A stretch of DNA of 45,748 nucleotides from Bacteroidota bacterium (GTDB lineage: Bacteria; Bacteroidota; Bacteroidia; Bacteroidales; VadinHA17): the NCBI GenBank assembly GCA_015222065.1, contig JADFUQ010000133.1, positions 1 to 45,748 of the forward strand. Reading direction: 5' to 3'. The notes below the pieces were generated by a model. That model saw nothing but the letters and a program-made list of their open reading frames with translations, was not told where the DNA came from and did no database searches. The position numbers were made by a program, and so were the translations under genes. Positions 34,822-43,488 of the stretch are shown here, piece after piece (position 1 is the first letter of the stretch; every line of letters starts with the position of its first letter).

Positions 34822-36996
34822 ATGATTTCAAGGATATTTTGTCTGATTATTTCATTGATTTCCTGTTTTTCATTAACCTTCGGTCAACTACCGGAAAACA
34901 GGGAATACCCGAAAATAGGACTTGTCCTCAGCGGAGGGGGAGCCAAAGGATTTGCCCATCTTGGTGTGATAAAAGTATTGGAAGAAGAGGGCATCCCGAT
35001 TGACTATATCGGAGGTACCAGCATGGGGGCTATCGTAGGAGGGCTTATTGCTTCAGGGATCTCTGCCGATAGCCTGATCCACATGATTCAAGAGCAAGAC
35101 TGGATTTACCTGTTGTCGGATGATATTCCTCGCAAAGATCTTTCTGTCACGGGAAAAAGCGAACGGGACCGTTTTATTTTATCACTTCCGATTAGCAATA
35201 AAGGATTCGCTCTTCCACAAGGGATCATCAAAGGACAACATATCGAGAACATGTTACATGAGCTGACCGCTCCGGCATATGATATTCGCGATTTCAGTAA
35301 ATTACCCATTCCGTTTCTTTGTGTTGCCCAAGATATTGACAATAATAAAGAGGTTGTTTTCCGTAACGGAGATCTTGCTGATGCGATGCGAGCCAGTATG
35401 TCTATTCCGACGTTTTTTGAACCGATGGTCATCAACGGGAACAGGTTTGTTGACGGAGGCCTGGTTGATAATTTCCCGGTCAAGTATGTAAAAGAAATGG
35501 GGGCAGACATCATCATTGGTGTGGATGTGGGATACCGGACACAGGATGTGGATAAATGGGCAAGCCTGTTATCCGTAATGGAGGATGCGGTATTTTATTA
35601 CTCCAACATGGTAAAGGAAGAAAACAGGAAATATATCGATATATACATTAAGCCGGATTTAAGAGGACTGGGGGTGTCCAGTTTCACGAATGCTGATTCG
35701 CTGATTGCATATGGTGAAGAAGCAGCCCGGAAGATGTTACCTGAGATACGTAAACTTGCCGACTCTCTGCGTCTTGCAGGCCGTATTCAACATCCAAAGC
35801 CATATATGAGGCATGATTCAATCTATATAAAGGCCATCGTGATGGACGGGCTGAAAAACATCCCCACCAGGCTCCACAAAGCTTCACTGGATTTTAATGT
35901 TCTGCATTGGGTAAAACCGGAGGAGATTATGCAGACTGCTGAAAACTTCTATGCATCAAACTATTTTGAAAAGGTTACTTTTATGCTGGAACCGGTGGAA
36001 GGGGGTGCCAGGGTACATTTTATATTCAGGGAAAAACAAGGAGGCAGCCTGAACCTGGGCATTTACTACGATTCGGACTATAAAACCGTCCTAACTCTTA
36101 ATACAACGTTTCTGAATCTCCTTACCAATGGGACAAAGTTATCCGCCAGCCTGCAACTGGGCAAAAATCCAGGTGCTAAGGTTCTTTTTTCCCTGGACAA
36201 AGGTCCGTTGTTATCCCCGGGAATTGAACTGACTTCCAATCTTGTGGAAACCTATTCATATGCACTTAACCGCACTTGTACAGGGAGTTATGCTTATTAT
36301 ATTTCAAATGCCAGATTATTTCTCCAGTCAAAACCCGGCAACAAGGTTTTGTTTCAACTGGGAGGTGAGTTTAACCATACTACCCTGGAACCGCGGATTA
36401 CCATGATTGATTTCGAATCGAAAACAGACAATTTTCTGGGTATTTACAACCATTTATATGTGGATACAAGGAATCGTTCCTGTTTTCCGACCACTGGTTT
36501 CAGGATGGAGTTGTTGGGTAAGTACTTCAGTAATCCCGGTTTTCATCCCATCGGATATTTTCTTCTTGATCTACAAAAAGCAGTACCGGTTTCACGCCGT
36601 TTTTCACTGGTTAATGAACTCTTCGGTGGATTGGCAACGGGAGATTCTATTCCCTATCAATACAACTTCAGGATCGGGGGGCAATCAGAGATCACAAGTA
36701 TCGGTAATATTTCATATCCCGGATATAAATTTCTGGAGGTCAGCAGTACTAATTTGTTTTTTTACCGTGTTGACCTGCAATATGAACTGTTCCGTAATCT
36801 TTTTGTTAGTTTATACGGTAATATCGGGACCATGGCTCCATGCTTTTCAGACATAACGGAGACTGATCATTTATTATCCGGCTTCGGGGTTACCATGGGG
36901 TTTGTCTCACCTTTCGGACCGATGAAATTTTCCATGTCGAAATCAGGTGAGTTAAAAGGATGGGTCGGATATATCCAGGTGGGATATTCGTTTTAA
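34822..36996 (+). CDS. PlpD-like patatin phospholipase with C-terminal outer-membrane barrel
   Basis: This 724-residue protein has a signal peptide (residues 1-21, ending CFSLTFGQ). A patatin lipase domain follows with GGGAKG (38-43), the nucleophile motif GTSMG (S67) and DGGLVDNFP (D211). Next come a POTRA-like stretch (about 330-400) and a BamA/Omp85-type beta barrel ending with an aromatic residue (YIQVGYSF). This is the layout of type Vd secreted phospholipases. Sampled lines are richer in G+C than the neighbours (32 of 60 bases at 36001-36060), which might indicate acquisition. The POTRA call is weak; the patatin and barrel calls are firm. Confidence 0.88.
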   Translation: MISRIFCLIISLISCFSLTFGQLPENREYPKIGLVLSGGGAKGFAHLGVIKVLEEEGIPIDYIGGTSMGAIVGGLIASGISADSLIHMIQEQDWIYLLSDDIPRKDLSVTGKSERDRFILSLPISNKGFALPQGIIKGQHIENMLHELTAPAYDIRDFSKLPIPFLCVAQDIDNNKEVVFRNGDLADAMRASMSIPTFFEPMVINGNRFVDGGLVDNFPVKYVKEMGADIIIGVDVGYRTQDVDKWASLLSVMEDAVFYYSNMVKEENRKYIDIYIKPDLRGLGVSSFTNADSLIAYGEEAARKMLPEIRKLADSLRLAGRIQHPKPYMRHDSIYIKAIVMDGLKNIPTRLHKASLDFNVLHWVKPEEIMQTAENFYASNYFEKVTFMLEPVEGGARVHFIFREKQGGSLNLGIYYDSDYKTVLTLNTTFLNLLTNGTKLSASLQLGKNPGAKVLFSLDKGPLLSPGIELTSNLVETYSYALNRTCTGSYAYYISNARLFLQSKPGNKVLFQLGGEFNHTTLEPRITMIDFESKTDNFLGIYNHLYVDTRNRSCFPTTGFRMELLGKYFSNPGFHPIGYFLLDLQKAVPVSRRFSLVNELFGGLATGDSIPYQYNFRIGGQSEITSIGNISYPGYKFLEVSSTNLFFYRVDLQYELFRNLFVSLYGNIGTMAPCFSDITETDHLLSGFGVTMGFVSPFGPMKFSMSKSGELKGWVGYIQVGYSF

Positions 36997-37097
36997 CACA
37001 ACAGGTACTCTCAGACCTGTGTTTATAAAGATGTTTTTCGTCTTAAAAAATTGCAAGAAGTGATTAATGTGAATGACGATTTTCTTTCCATCATTCT

Positions 37098-38180
37098 TTA
37101 TTTGTTTTCCTGAACTGATTTTTTACTAAAACAGGTTTCTTTGAATTTACTATTAGCTTTTGCAGGTTTTTTAATCAAAGAATAGAAATCATCATACATA
37201 TGCAAAGTTCTCTCCTTTTGTACATCATCCAGATAAGGGAAATCACGGTATAAACTATAGATTTTATTTTTTACGCCAAAATAAAAATCAAAGAATGGAA
37301 TAAGTTCTTTTTTCTTGAGACAGATTCCCATGTAAGATACGTCTGCCACATTTTCTTCATTGTCAGTTATGTATCTTACTCTGTATGGAGCAGAGACTAT
37401 ACCTGCCCAATCAAAATCATATGGAACAGGAATGGGCGAGCTAATAATCGTGGTCTTAACGAATTTTACATTATGCAATAAAGCAACGGACCAATCATTA
37501 TTCCATATCATGTATTGAAAGAGGGATAATTTTACTAAACTATTTTTATCCAGATCTTTGTAAAATATAACATCAGTAGTCTTCACTAATTCTCCATTGT
37601 TTCTCTGTGCCATTTGTTTGGGTCGTTCAATAAAAAAACCATAGGACTGAATTGTTGGAACTGATCCTGAAGAATCTATATACTTAATATCAAGTAATCT
37701 GACATTAAAACTAAAAGGAGAAATTATATTGTATGTTTTGTAAAGTAAATATTCCTGCAGAACAAACTGTTCAAATTTCGAACTATCTGTTTGACAATGC
37801 GTTACAAGCTTGAGCCATTCCAATCCGCGGAAAAGTCTATCTTCGGAATTATCAGTTAAAAAATCCAGTCTTAATGGTGGGAAACTACAATTGTCCGGAT
37901 TCTTTCTGAAATTGCCCCGTATTCTGACAATTACCCGGATATCTGTTGGTCTCCCATCTGTTTCAAAATAAGTAAGAATTCCTAAATGATCTTTAGTGTC
38001 GACATTTCTGTTATTCAATAACGAGTCAATGTGGAATGTTAAATGTATTTTTAAAATCTGTTGTGATTTAAATAAATCATAATCAGGATTCTCTTCCTGG
38101 CTATATGCAATTAGTGCAAAAGAGAAATAAATACCCAGGAAAATAAATGTTTTACATACTACAATCCTTATATTTATCAT
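37098..38180 (-). CDS. Exported protein of unknown function, distantly CotH-like
   Basis: The start at 38180 (MINIRIVVCKTFIFLGIYFSFALIAYSQ) gives a signal peptide and a 360-residue product. A longer reading from 38303 lacks such a leader. The body has VRIRGNFRK, SFPPLRLDFL, LFRGLEWLKLVTHCQ, then GFFIERPKQMAQRNNG and PVPYDFDWAGIVSAPYRVR. The order of an Arg-Gly strand, a leucine-rich strand and a DFDWAG loop recalls CotH-like kinases, where an Asp-x-Asp loop binds metal. I do not consider the assignment secure. Its transcript may begin upstream, past the RNA candidate at 38342-38476. Confidence 0.6.
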   Translation of the reverse strand: MINIRIVVCKTFIFLGIYFSFALIAYSQEENPDYDLFKSQQILKIHLTFHIDSLLNNRNVDTKDHLGILTYFETDGRPTDIRVIVRIRGNFRKNPDNCSFPPLRLDFLTDNSEDRLFRGLEWLKLVTHCQTDSSKFEQFVLQEYLLYKTYNIISPFSFNVRLLDIKYIDSSGSVPTIQSYGFFIERPKQMAQRNNGELVKTTDVIFYKDLDKNSLVKLSLFQYMIWNNDWSVALLHNVKFVKTTIISSPIPVPYDFDWAGIVSAPYRVRYITDNEENVADVSYMGICLKKKELIPFFDFYFGVKNKIYSLYRDFPYLDDVQKERTLHMYDDFYSLIKKPAKANSKFKETCFSKKSVQENK

Positions 38181-38585
38181 AATAAAAATTCCAGGTGCAG
38201 AGATAATAATTTGTAACCTGTTTACAAATTTATCAATATATTCAATATGAAGGGAAATATTATTATGAAATATATACTGTACCTTAATGACAGAATATAT
38301 CAATTAATTAAATTTATACTGATTTTGTTGGTTAAAAGAAAGAAAAAATGAGGTTCACAATCCTGGAAACTAAGCACCCTTATTTTTGATGCAATGAAAG
38401 TGAATTAAATGAAGATAATAAACCAACAACTAAACCTAAAATTAAGAGAAGAGTAACGGATTAGAACCTCATTTTCATTTTCAAAGATATAAAAATATTT
38501 ATTAAAAAAAAAATCTTTCAAGTTTTTTTAAAAAATTGACGAATTTTTTTTTTCTTTATTTTTATTTTTTGAAAAAATAAAATAT
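38181..38585. other. 405-bp intergenic region with inverted repeat and homopolymer tracts
   Basis: The stretch holds the RNA candidate 38342-38476 and, between 38500 and 38580, long A and T runs before the ankyrin gene. No clear promoter consensus is seen for the ankyrin gene. A tiny + strand frame of 13 codons (38349-38390) lies inside the inverted repeat and is not called. Confidence 0.5.
38342..38476 (-). ncRNA. Candidate ~135-nt small RNA closed by an 18-bp stem
   Basis: On the minus strand AAAATGAGGTTC-TAATCC (38475-38458) pairs with GGATTG-T-GAACCTCATTTT (38363-38345): 17 Watson-Crick pairs, one T-G and one bulge. The last arm runs into TTTTTTC at 38348-38342, a terminator-like tail. 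A perfect -7 box TATCTTTG (38489-38482) lies 6 bases before the 5' arm. The 94-base centre is unpaired and pyrimidine-rich. The T-G pair makes the minus-strand RNA fold better than the plus strand, where the same pair is a C-A mismatch. Confidence 0.55.
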
Positions 38586-40013
38586 ATGGTTGGTTTTTTA
38601 TTTCGAAGATTTTTCCCCTTTCTGGTAATCCTTATAATCTATGCACCTGTTATTGCTCAGGTTCAGGACAGCATAATAAGTTCACAGAAGGATATAAATG
38701 TTGATGAGTTAAATAAAAAGCTTTTGGATGCTGCTTACATTGGAAATGATGTTAGTGTACTAAAACTATTGGAAGCAGGAGCTGATCCGAATACTTCAAT
38801 GTGGAATGGAATTACTCCACTTATGTTTGCTGCTGATAATGGATTCCTGAAAACAGTTAAAATCCTTGTTTTAAATGGTGCAGATGTGAATAAAAAGCCC
38901 GAAAATCAGGTTTCAGCTTTGGTTAGTGCTGTATTTAATAATAACATGGACATTGCAGAACTATTAATAAGACATGAAGCAGATATTAATGATACGGATA
39001 GTTATGGAGTCTCTTCTTTGATTTATGCAGCTGCTTATAATTATTACAGCTTATGCGATATGTTATTGTATTATGAAGAAAATATCGAAGTACAGGATAA
39101 AAAAGGAACAAATGCTGTAATGGCAGCTACTGTTATTGGTAATTATGATATAGTAAAACTACTTATTGATAACGGTGCTCAAATAAATAAAACTGATAAT
39201 GAAGGGAACACAGCACTAATGATGGCCGCTCAGAATGGTGATACCAGCCTGATTAATCTTCTTCTTAATCATCATGCTGGACCGGATCATGTAAATAAGT
39301 ATGGTTTATCTGCATTACATGTTGCTATAAAAAATGGACATTTGGATGCAGTCAGGTTATTGGTGAACTATGGTGCAGAGATTTCCCCAAAGGATAACAC
39401 TGGATATACACCATATGCACTTGCCAAAAAGTCCGGTAACAGGGAAATGAAAAAATATTTATCATCTCTGAAAATTAAGAAAACATTCAGTCCAACCATC
39501 GACAGGTTATTTCTTTCTCCTTGTTTTAAACTAAATACCGGTGACTTGTATTTCGGAAGTGATGTAGGTATTATGGATGAAAATTTGGAAACCGGTTTGC
39601 AATTTGGCTTTTATTCCCGCACTATCCCAAAACGAGTTTTAATTAAATCGGACGAAAACATTTTTTACCAGTATTGGGAGAAACGATCGAACCTTGAATT
39701 TGGAATTAATAAATATCTACATCTTTCAGACCTTCCTTCCGGAGCATCTGTTGATCTTTATTTATATGGCAAAATTGTTTATTCATTTGGTGGAAAATAT
39801 CCCGGATCAGATAAAAAAGCAAAGTCTATAACAAAGATTGTCCCCGGTTTTGGTATTTGCTGGGGTCATGAGTTGTTTAGATTTAATGTTGGGTATGAGT
39901 TCTTTAATACTGGTATTAAGCCAATAAATTCGCATTGGATAAACCTAGGGATTTCTGTAAACCTTAATCTGCATAAAAAAGAACTCCAGGATAAAGTACT
40001 TGAATGGTATTGA
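38586..40013 (+). CDS. Exported ankyrin-repeat protein with C-terminal outer-membrane barrel-like domain
   Basis: This 475-residue protein starts with a signal peptide (to about residue 25, IIYAPVIAQ). About eight ankyrin repeats follow (about 38-300), each with G-x-T/S-A-L or G-I-T-P-L-type turns and LLxxGADxNxxD-like ends. The final 170 residues alternate polar and aromatic/hydrophobic residues in strands (LETGLQFGFYSRT, SVDLYLYGKIVYSF, HWINLGISVNLNL), like a small outer-membrane barrel. An ankyrin-barrel fusion is unusual; it would place the repeats in the periplasm as a binding scaffold. The barrel is inferred from strand pattern only. Confidence 0.75.
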   Translation: MVGFLFRRFFPFLVILIIYAPVIAQVQDSIISSQKDINVDELNKKLLDAAYIGNDVSVLKLLEAGADPNTSMWNGITPLMFAADNGFLKTVKILVLNGADVNKKPENQVSALVSAVFNNNMDIAELLIRHEADINDTDSYGVSSLIYAAAYNYYSLCDMLLYYEENIEVQDKKGTNAVMAATVIGNYDIVKLLIDNGAQINKTDNEGNTALMMAAQNGDTSLINLLLNHHAGPDHVNKYGLSALHVAIKNGHLDAVRLLVNYGAEISPKDNTGYTPYALAKKSGNREMKKYLSSLKIKKTFSPTIDRLFLSPCFKLNTGDLYFGSDVGIMDENLETGLQFGFYSRTIPKRVLIKSDENIFYQYWEKRSNLEFGINKYLHLSDLPSGASVDLYLYGKIVYSFGGKYPGSDKKAKSITKIVPGFGICWGHELFRFNVGYEFFNTGIKPINSHWINLGISVNLNLHKKELQDKVLEWY

Positions 40014-40028
40014 TTAATAAATAAATAG

Positions 40029-40235
40029 TAATCAGTCGGCAAGAAAGTAAATAGCAGTCAAACAATTATAACTTATACTTAATCACATGATTTAAAATTC
40101 TGAAAAGTATAAATAGCCCGGTCTTTTGATTGCCGACTGCCGACTGAAGATTGTCGACTTAAAAATGCAAAGTATAATGAGATTAACCTCAAAAATTAGT
40201 CATAGACATTTAAAACTAAAGGCACTGAATAGTTA
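40029..40235. repeat. 207-bp dispersed intergenic repeat, copy B
   Basis: This copy matches 18189-18395 in the same orientation, beginning TAATCAGTCGGCA and ending ACTGAATAGTTA, with the shared AAGTATAAATAGCCC block, a GACTGC-rich dyad and ATGCAAAGTATA. It occupies the gap between the ankyrin gene and the following lipoprotein gene and ends 10 bases before the latter's ATG. Confidence 0.75.
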
Positions 40236-40245
40236 AAAATTGAGT

Positions 40246-40686
40246 ATGAAAAAGAAAATTCCACTGTTTTTTATGGTTTTACTTCCGATAATGGTAAATT
40301 TTATATTTTCTTGTGATGAAAATTTTAGCTTTCTTGAAGTAAATTGTTCTGATTGCTATCGTATTAAGCCTGATAGTGGTGAACTAATAATTCATTTAAC
40401 TATAAATGATGAAAACCCTGAGGTTCCAATAGCAATTTACAGGGACAGAATAGAAGCCGGCCGGGTAAGAATAAGAGATACTGTCTCTGAGAAAACAGTC
40501 TATATAGAAGTTCCATTGAACCATTATTATTCTGTTAAAGCTGAATATAAGGCTGGTAATGATTCGGTTTTTGCTGTTGATGGGGATAGAATTAAAACTC
40601 ATCGTGTTACTGACCAGTGTGATACTATTTGCTGGATTATCAAAGGTGGCAGATATAACCTGAGACTAAAAGAGAAAGTACCCTAG
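40246..40686 (+). CDS. Small predicted lipoprotein, function unknown
   Basis: From the ATG at 40246 (MKKKIPLFFMVLLPIMVNFIFSCDEN) this is a 146-residue lipoprotein with a plausible lipobox FIFSC. The TTG two codons earlier is less likely. The mature part is beta-rich and contains two CxxC-like pairs (VNCSDCYRI and DQCDTICWI) that could form disulphides. I do not recognise a family. The repeat copy B runs to within 10 bases of the start codon, so it must carry whatever promoter or leader this gene uses. Confidence 0.65.
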   Translation: MKKKIPLFFMVLLPIMVNFIFSCDENFSFLEVNCSDCYRIKPDSGELIIHLTINDENPEVPIAIYRDRIEAGRVRIRDTVSEKTVYIEVPLNHYYSVKAEYKAGNDSVFAVDGDRIKTHRVTDQCDTICWIIKGGRYNLRLKEKVP

Positions 40687-40726
40687 TTGTTTTACAAATT
40701 GATAAAATCAACTTGGGAAAGTGTTC

Positions 40727-42964
40727 TCAGTTTCCGGAAAAATGGTATTCACCATTCTTGTCGAGCTTAATATTATTTTCTTTGTGTAAGCCTGAATATT
40801 TATTAAAAACCTTTTTAGATTGCTTTTTTCCATTTATGAAAAGTTTTTTAGCAGTAAGTCTGTATTTAAAAGATGCAGTACCATTCACCAATTTATCTTT
40901 AACCAGCTCTGATTTAATAACCTTTTGAAATTTTTCTTCCTTAACCTTTTCGGGTCTAAGCTTCTCCTCTTTCAACATTCTTTCTTTCTTCATCACATGT
41001 TCCTTCTGCTTTTTTAATTCGATTTGTTCCCGTTTTTCTGTTAACTCTCTTTCTTCTTCTATTTCGCTTAAAGCTTCCTTTTCATCCTGTTCCTGAATTT
41101 CTTCAAAATCTTCATGAATATTCTCAAATTCCTCTTCCATAATTTCATGTAGAATTTCATTCTGTTCGTGCATAACTTCACTCATAGTCTCCATGTATTC
41201 CTGAAATACTTCACTCCTCTTCTCATTAAATTCATGCATGGCATGCTTTACTTCATTCATTGCCTCCTGCCATTCTTCAGAATTTCGAATAGAGTCAAAA
41301 TGAACCAGGCTTTGTTGAAATTGTTCTTTTGCATTTTCGATATTCTTTTGAAATTCCTCTGATTTCATATAATCCATTGCACGCTTCATCTCCTGTTGTG
41401 CATGTGCCATTTCTTGTTTAAATTGGTCTTTGTGCATAACGTTGAATTCAGTCATTGCTTTTTGCATTTCTATCTCCGATTTTTCAATCTCTTTATGAAT
41501 TTTTTCCATATCTACCTCTTTCATTTCTTCCGATGCTTTCTTCATCTCCTCACGGATTTTTTCCATATCAATCTCCCTTATTTCCTTCGCTGCTCTCATT
41601 ATCTCTTCCCTGATTTGTTCAATATCAATCTCCTCTATCTCCTTCATTGCACTTTTCATCTCTTCCATAATTGCTTTTAATTCTGCTTTTATCTCTGCAT
41701 ACTCCTCTTTTGTAATTTTAAGAGTGTCATCCTGGTAACTATACAGTTGGGTTTGTTTAAGGTTCTTAATAATTGAAGCTGAACTTTCAATTTCCATTAC
41801 AGGTTGTGAAATAATCATCCCTGACTGATATATTTTATTATTGTCCGTTAAAACTTGTTTATGGCTAATTATGGGATTAGCTATGTTTCCGTCCACTGTA
41901 TTGACAAGCATTGATGCTCTTACATTCAATATTATAATCAGAGCCACTGCAAAAACAAGTATCACTGAGGTGATACGTCCGGAAATATTACTATTCCTGG
42001 GGTGTGAAACTAACCGTTTCATTCTCTCGTACAGATGGAACTTTTTTCCTGTAAAAGCAGCTGCATACAAAACTTTTTTTGTTTTCATTTCTTCCAGATT
42101 TTTAAGTGCATTAATATAAATCGATGATCCTCCGCATATTGATACCGCAACATCGTCACAACAATTTTCACGTTCTTTCCTGATAACATACGATATCCAC
42201 CAAACACAGGGATGGTAAAAGAATAATATCTCAAAAAGTGTTTGGATAAGGTTAATCAGGTAGTCATTCCTTTTAATATGAGCAAGTTCGTGTGCAATAA
42301 TTGCATCAACCTGTTCAACAGGAAGATGGGTTATAATACTAATTGGAACAAGAATTACGGGTTTTATAAAACCAATAACCATAGGGGTTTTCACCCTTGT
42401 TGATATTAATACTTTGATTTTTCGATGGATATTAATTTTGCAGGATAAATCCACGAATCTACTCACCCATTTGTTCGATGGCACTGTTGTACCCCTTCTT
42501 TTTAGCCTTGAAATAATAACTAATCCTCCTGTAGTTCTAAGACTGAAAAGAAAAATACCGGTAAACCAAATGAATACAATTAAATTCGTGTTTCTTTCAT
42601 ATAATTGAAATAAACTTTGGATGTGATTCCCTACCGTTGCCCGGGTCTCAAGAATATTTTTATCCGGGTTTCTGTCCGAAGATATGTCAAGGGTTATTTC
42701 TTCAGCAGATATCCTGTCTAGCCCAACATCATCAATACCTCTTCCATCTCTTGAAACCAGCAAAAATGTATATGCAAGTCCTAGCAAACTAATAAACAGT
42801 ATGCTAAGTGCAAAATTATATTTTAACCTGGCTGAGTGATTTCTTAATAAGGCAAGAACAATCAATAAAATAAACGCAGCAAGACCTATCTCCCAAATTG
42901 AGTGAAGTAAAACTTTCCCAAAAATTTGAATTATTCTTTCAGGTATTAAGTCCGGTACGATCAT
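40727..42964 (-). CDS. M56 (BlaR1-like) metallopeptidase with long coiled-coil C terminus
   Basis: This 745-residue membrane protein has helices near residues 20-40, 48-70, 128-150 and 331-350. Its zinc protease site is HELAH (225-229), with a downstream Glu in ERENCCDDVA (E266) as the third ligand. In BlaR1/MecR1 the protease cleaves the BlaI repressor after a C-terminal beta-lactam sensor binds drug. Here that sensor is replaced by an acidic coiled coil (about 417-690) containing three 19-residue repeats (443-461, 462-480, 481-499; IREIDMEKIREEMKKASEE type). Its start overlaps the blaI stop by one base (TAATG). What it senses is therefore unlikely to be a beta-lactam. Confidence 0.88.
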   Translation of the reverse strand: MIVPDLIPERIIQIFGKVLLHSIWEIGLAAFILLIVLALLRNHSARLKYNFALSILFISLLGLAYTFLLVSRDGRGIDDVGLDRISAEEITLDISSDRNPDKNILETRATVGNHIQSLFQLYERNTNLIVFIWFTGIFLFSLRTTGGLVIISRLKRRGTTVPSNKWVSRFVDLSCKINIHRKIKVLISTRVKTPMVIGFIKPVILVPISIITHLPVEQVDAIIAHELAHIKRNDYLINLIQTLFEILFFYHPCVWWISYVIRKERENCCDDVAVSICGGSSIYINALKNLEEMKTKKVLYAAAFTGKKFHLYERMKRLVSHPRNSNISGRITSVILVFAVALIIILNVRASMLVNTVDGNIANPIISHKQVLTDNNKIYQSGMIISQPVMEIESSASIIKNLKQTQLYSYQDDTLKITKEEYAEIKAELKAIMEEMKSAMKEIEEIDIEQIREEIMRAAKEIREIDMEKIREEMKKASEEMKEVDMEKIHKEIEKSEIEMQKAMTEFNVMHKDQFKQEMAHAQQEMKRAMDYMKSEEFQKNIENAKEQFQQSLVHFDSIRNSEEWQEAMNEVKHAMHEFNEKRSEVFQEYMETMSEVMHEQNEILHEIMEEEFENIHEDFEEIQEQDEKEALSEIEEERELTEKREQIELKKQKEHVMKKERMLKEEKLRPEKVKEEKFQKVIKSELVKDKLVNGTASFKYRLTAKKLFINGKKQSKKVFNKYSGLHKENNIKLDKNGEYHFSGN
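41468..41638 (-). repeat. Three tandem 57-bp units encoding 19-residue coiled-coil repeats
   Basis: These units encode residues 443-499 of the BlaR1-like protein, I-x-E-I-D-M-E-K-I-R-E-E-M-x-x-A-x-E-E repeated three times with substitutions. The units are similar in DNA as well as protein, pointing to internal duplication. The number of units may vary between strains. Confidence 0.75.
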
Positions 42965-43350
42965 TATTCGTTTTCTTCAATTTTTTTAATAAGATCTTTG
43001 ATTTTCTTTAATTCCTCTTTGTGTGTTTTATGATTACCAAGTGCTTGCATTACGAGTTTTGCAGCCGATCCTCCAAAAGTTGTGTCAAGAAATTTATTCA
43101 TTAATAGATTCTTCGTTTCTTTTTCACTAATAACAACTTTATATATATGTGTTCTCTTCTCTTTATTTCTTTCAACAAAACCTTTCTTTGTCATAATTTG
43201 CATTATCTTAAGAGTTGTGGTATAACCAACATCCTTTTTTTCATTTAGAATATCATTCACATACCGTACAGTGGATGGTCCTGATATCCATAGTATTTGC
43301 AGTATCTTAAGTTCTGCTTCAGTTGGCCTGATAATGTTATTTTGTTTCAT
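42964..43350 (-). CDS. blaI: BlaI/MecI/CopY-family repressor
   Basis: This 128-residue winged-helix repressor has RPTEAELKILQILWISGPSTVRYVNDIL, GYTTTLKIMQIMTKKGFVERNKEKR as the DNA-binding part, and a dimerisation tail ending KKIKDLIKKIEE. BlaI proteins are cut by their partner M56 protease, here immediately downstream with a 1-base overlap. Its own promoter carries two perfect dyads (see 43361-43410), so autorepression is expected. The regulon beyond this operon is unknown; no similar dyad was noticed elsewhere in the window. Confidence 0.93.
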   Translation of the reverse strand: MKQNNIIRPTEAELKILQILWISGPSTVRYVNDILNEKKDVGYTTTLKIMQIMTKKGFVERNKEKRTHIYKVVISEKETKNLLMNKFLDTTFGGSAAKLVMQALGNHKTHKEELKKIKDLIKKIEENE

Positions 43351-43360
43351 ATTGTTTGAA

Positions 43361-43410
43361 TTACGAAAGATTTCGTAACAAATATATACGAATATATTCG
43401 TAGATGCAAA
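43361..43410 (-). promoter_or_regulatory. BlaI promoter with two dyad operators
   Basis: On the minus strand the -33 element TTTG (43410-43407) is followed by 20 bases and TATATTTG (43386-43379), an exact Bacteroidetes promoter. TACGAATATATTCGTA, a perfect 16-bp palindrome (43387-43402), lies wholly in the spacer. TTACGAAAGATTTCGTAA, an 18-bp dyad (43361-43378), begins right after the -7 box and covers the expected start of transcription. Both share the TACGAA/TTCGTA half-site. The 5' leader to the ATG at 43350 would be about 23 bases. Confidence 0.88.
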
Positions 43411-43488
43411 ATATTAATAACAAAAAATGATAAAAAAGTGTTAAAAAAAGTTAATTAGGTTAAGGAATCCGTCTCATAACAAACTTAT

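Noticed and set aside
37001-37024. Terminator hairpin ACAGGT/ACCTGT after the PlpD-like gene
   Set aside because: The stem is only 6 bp and the tail has few T residues, so support is too weak to list.
38349-38390. 13-codon + strand peptide inside the 38.3-kb inverted repeat
   Set aside because: It is very short, has no ribosome site, lies within the pairing arm and is explained better as part of a minus-strand RNA.
41168-41680. Plus-strand frames opposite the BlaR1-like gene
   Set aside because: They are antisense products of the repetitive coiled-coil codons (Phe/His/Leu-rich), not independent genes.
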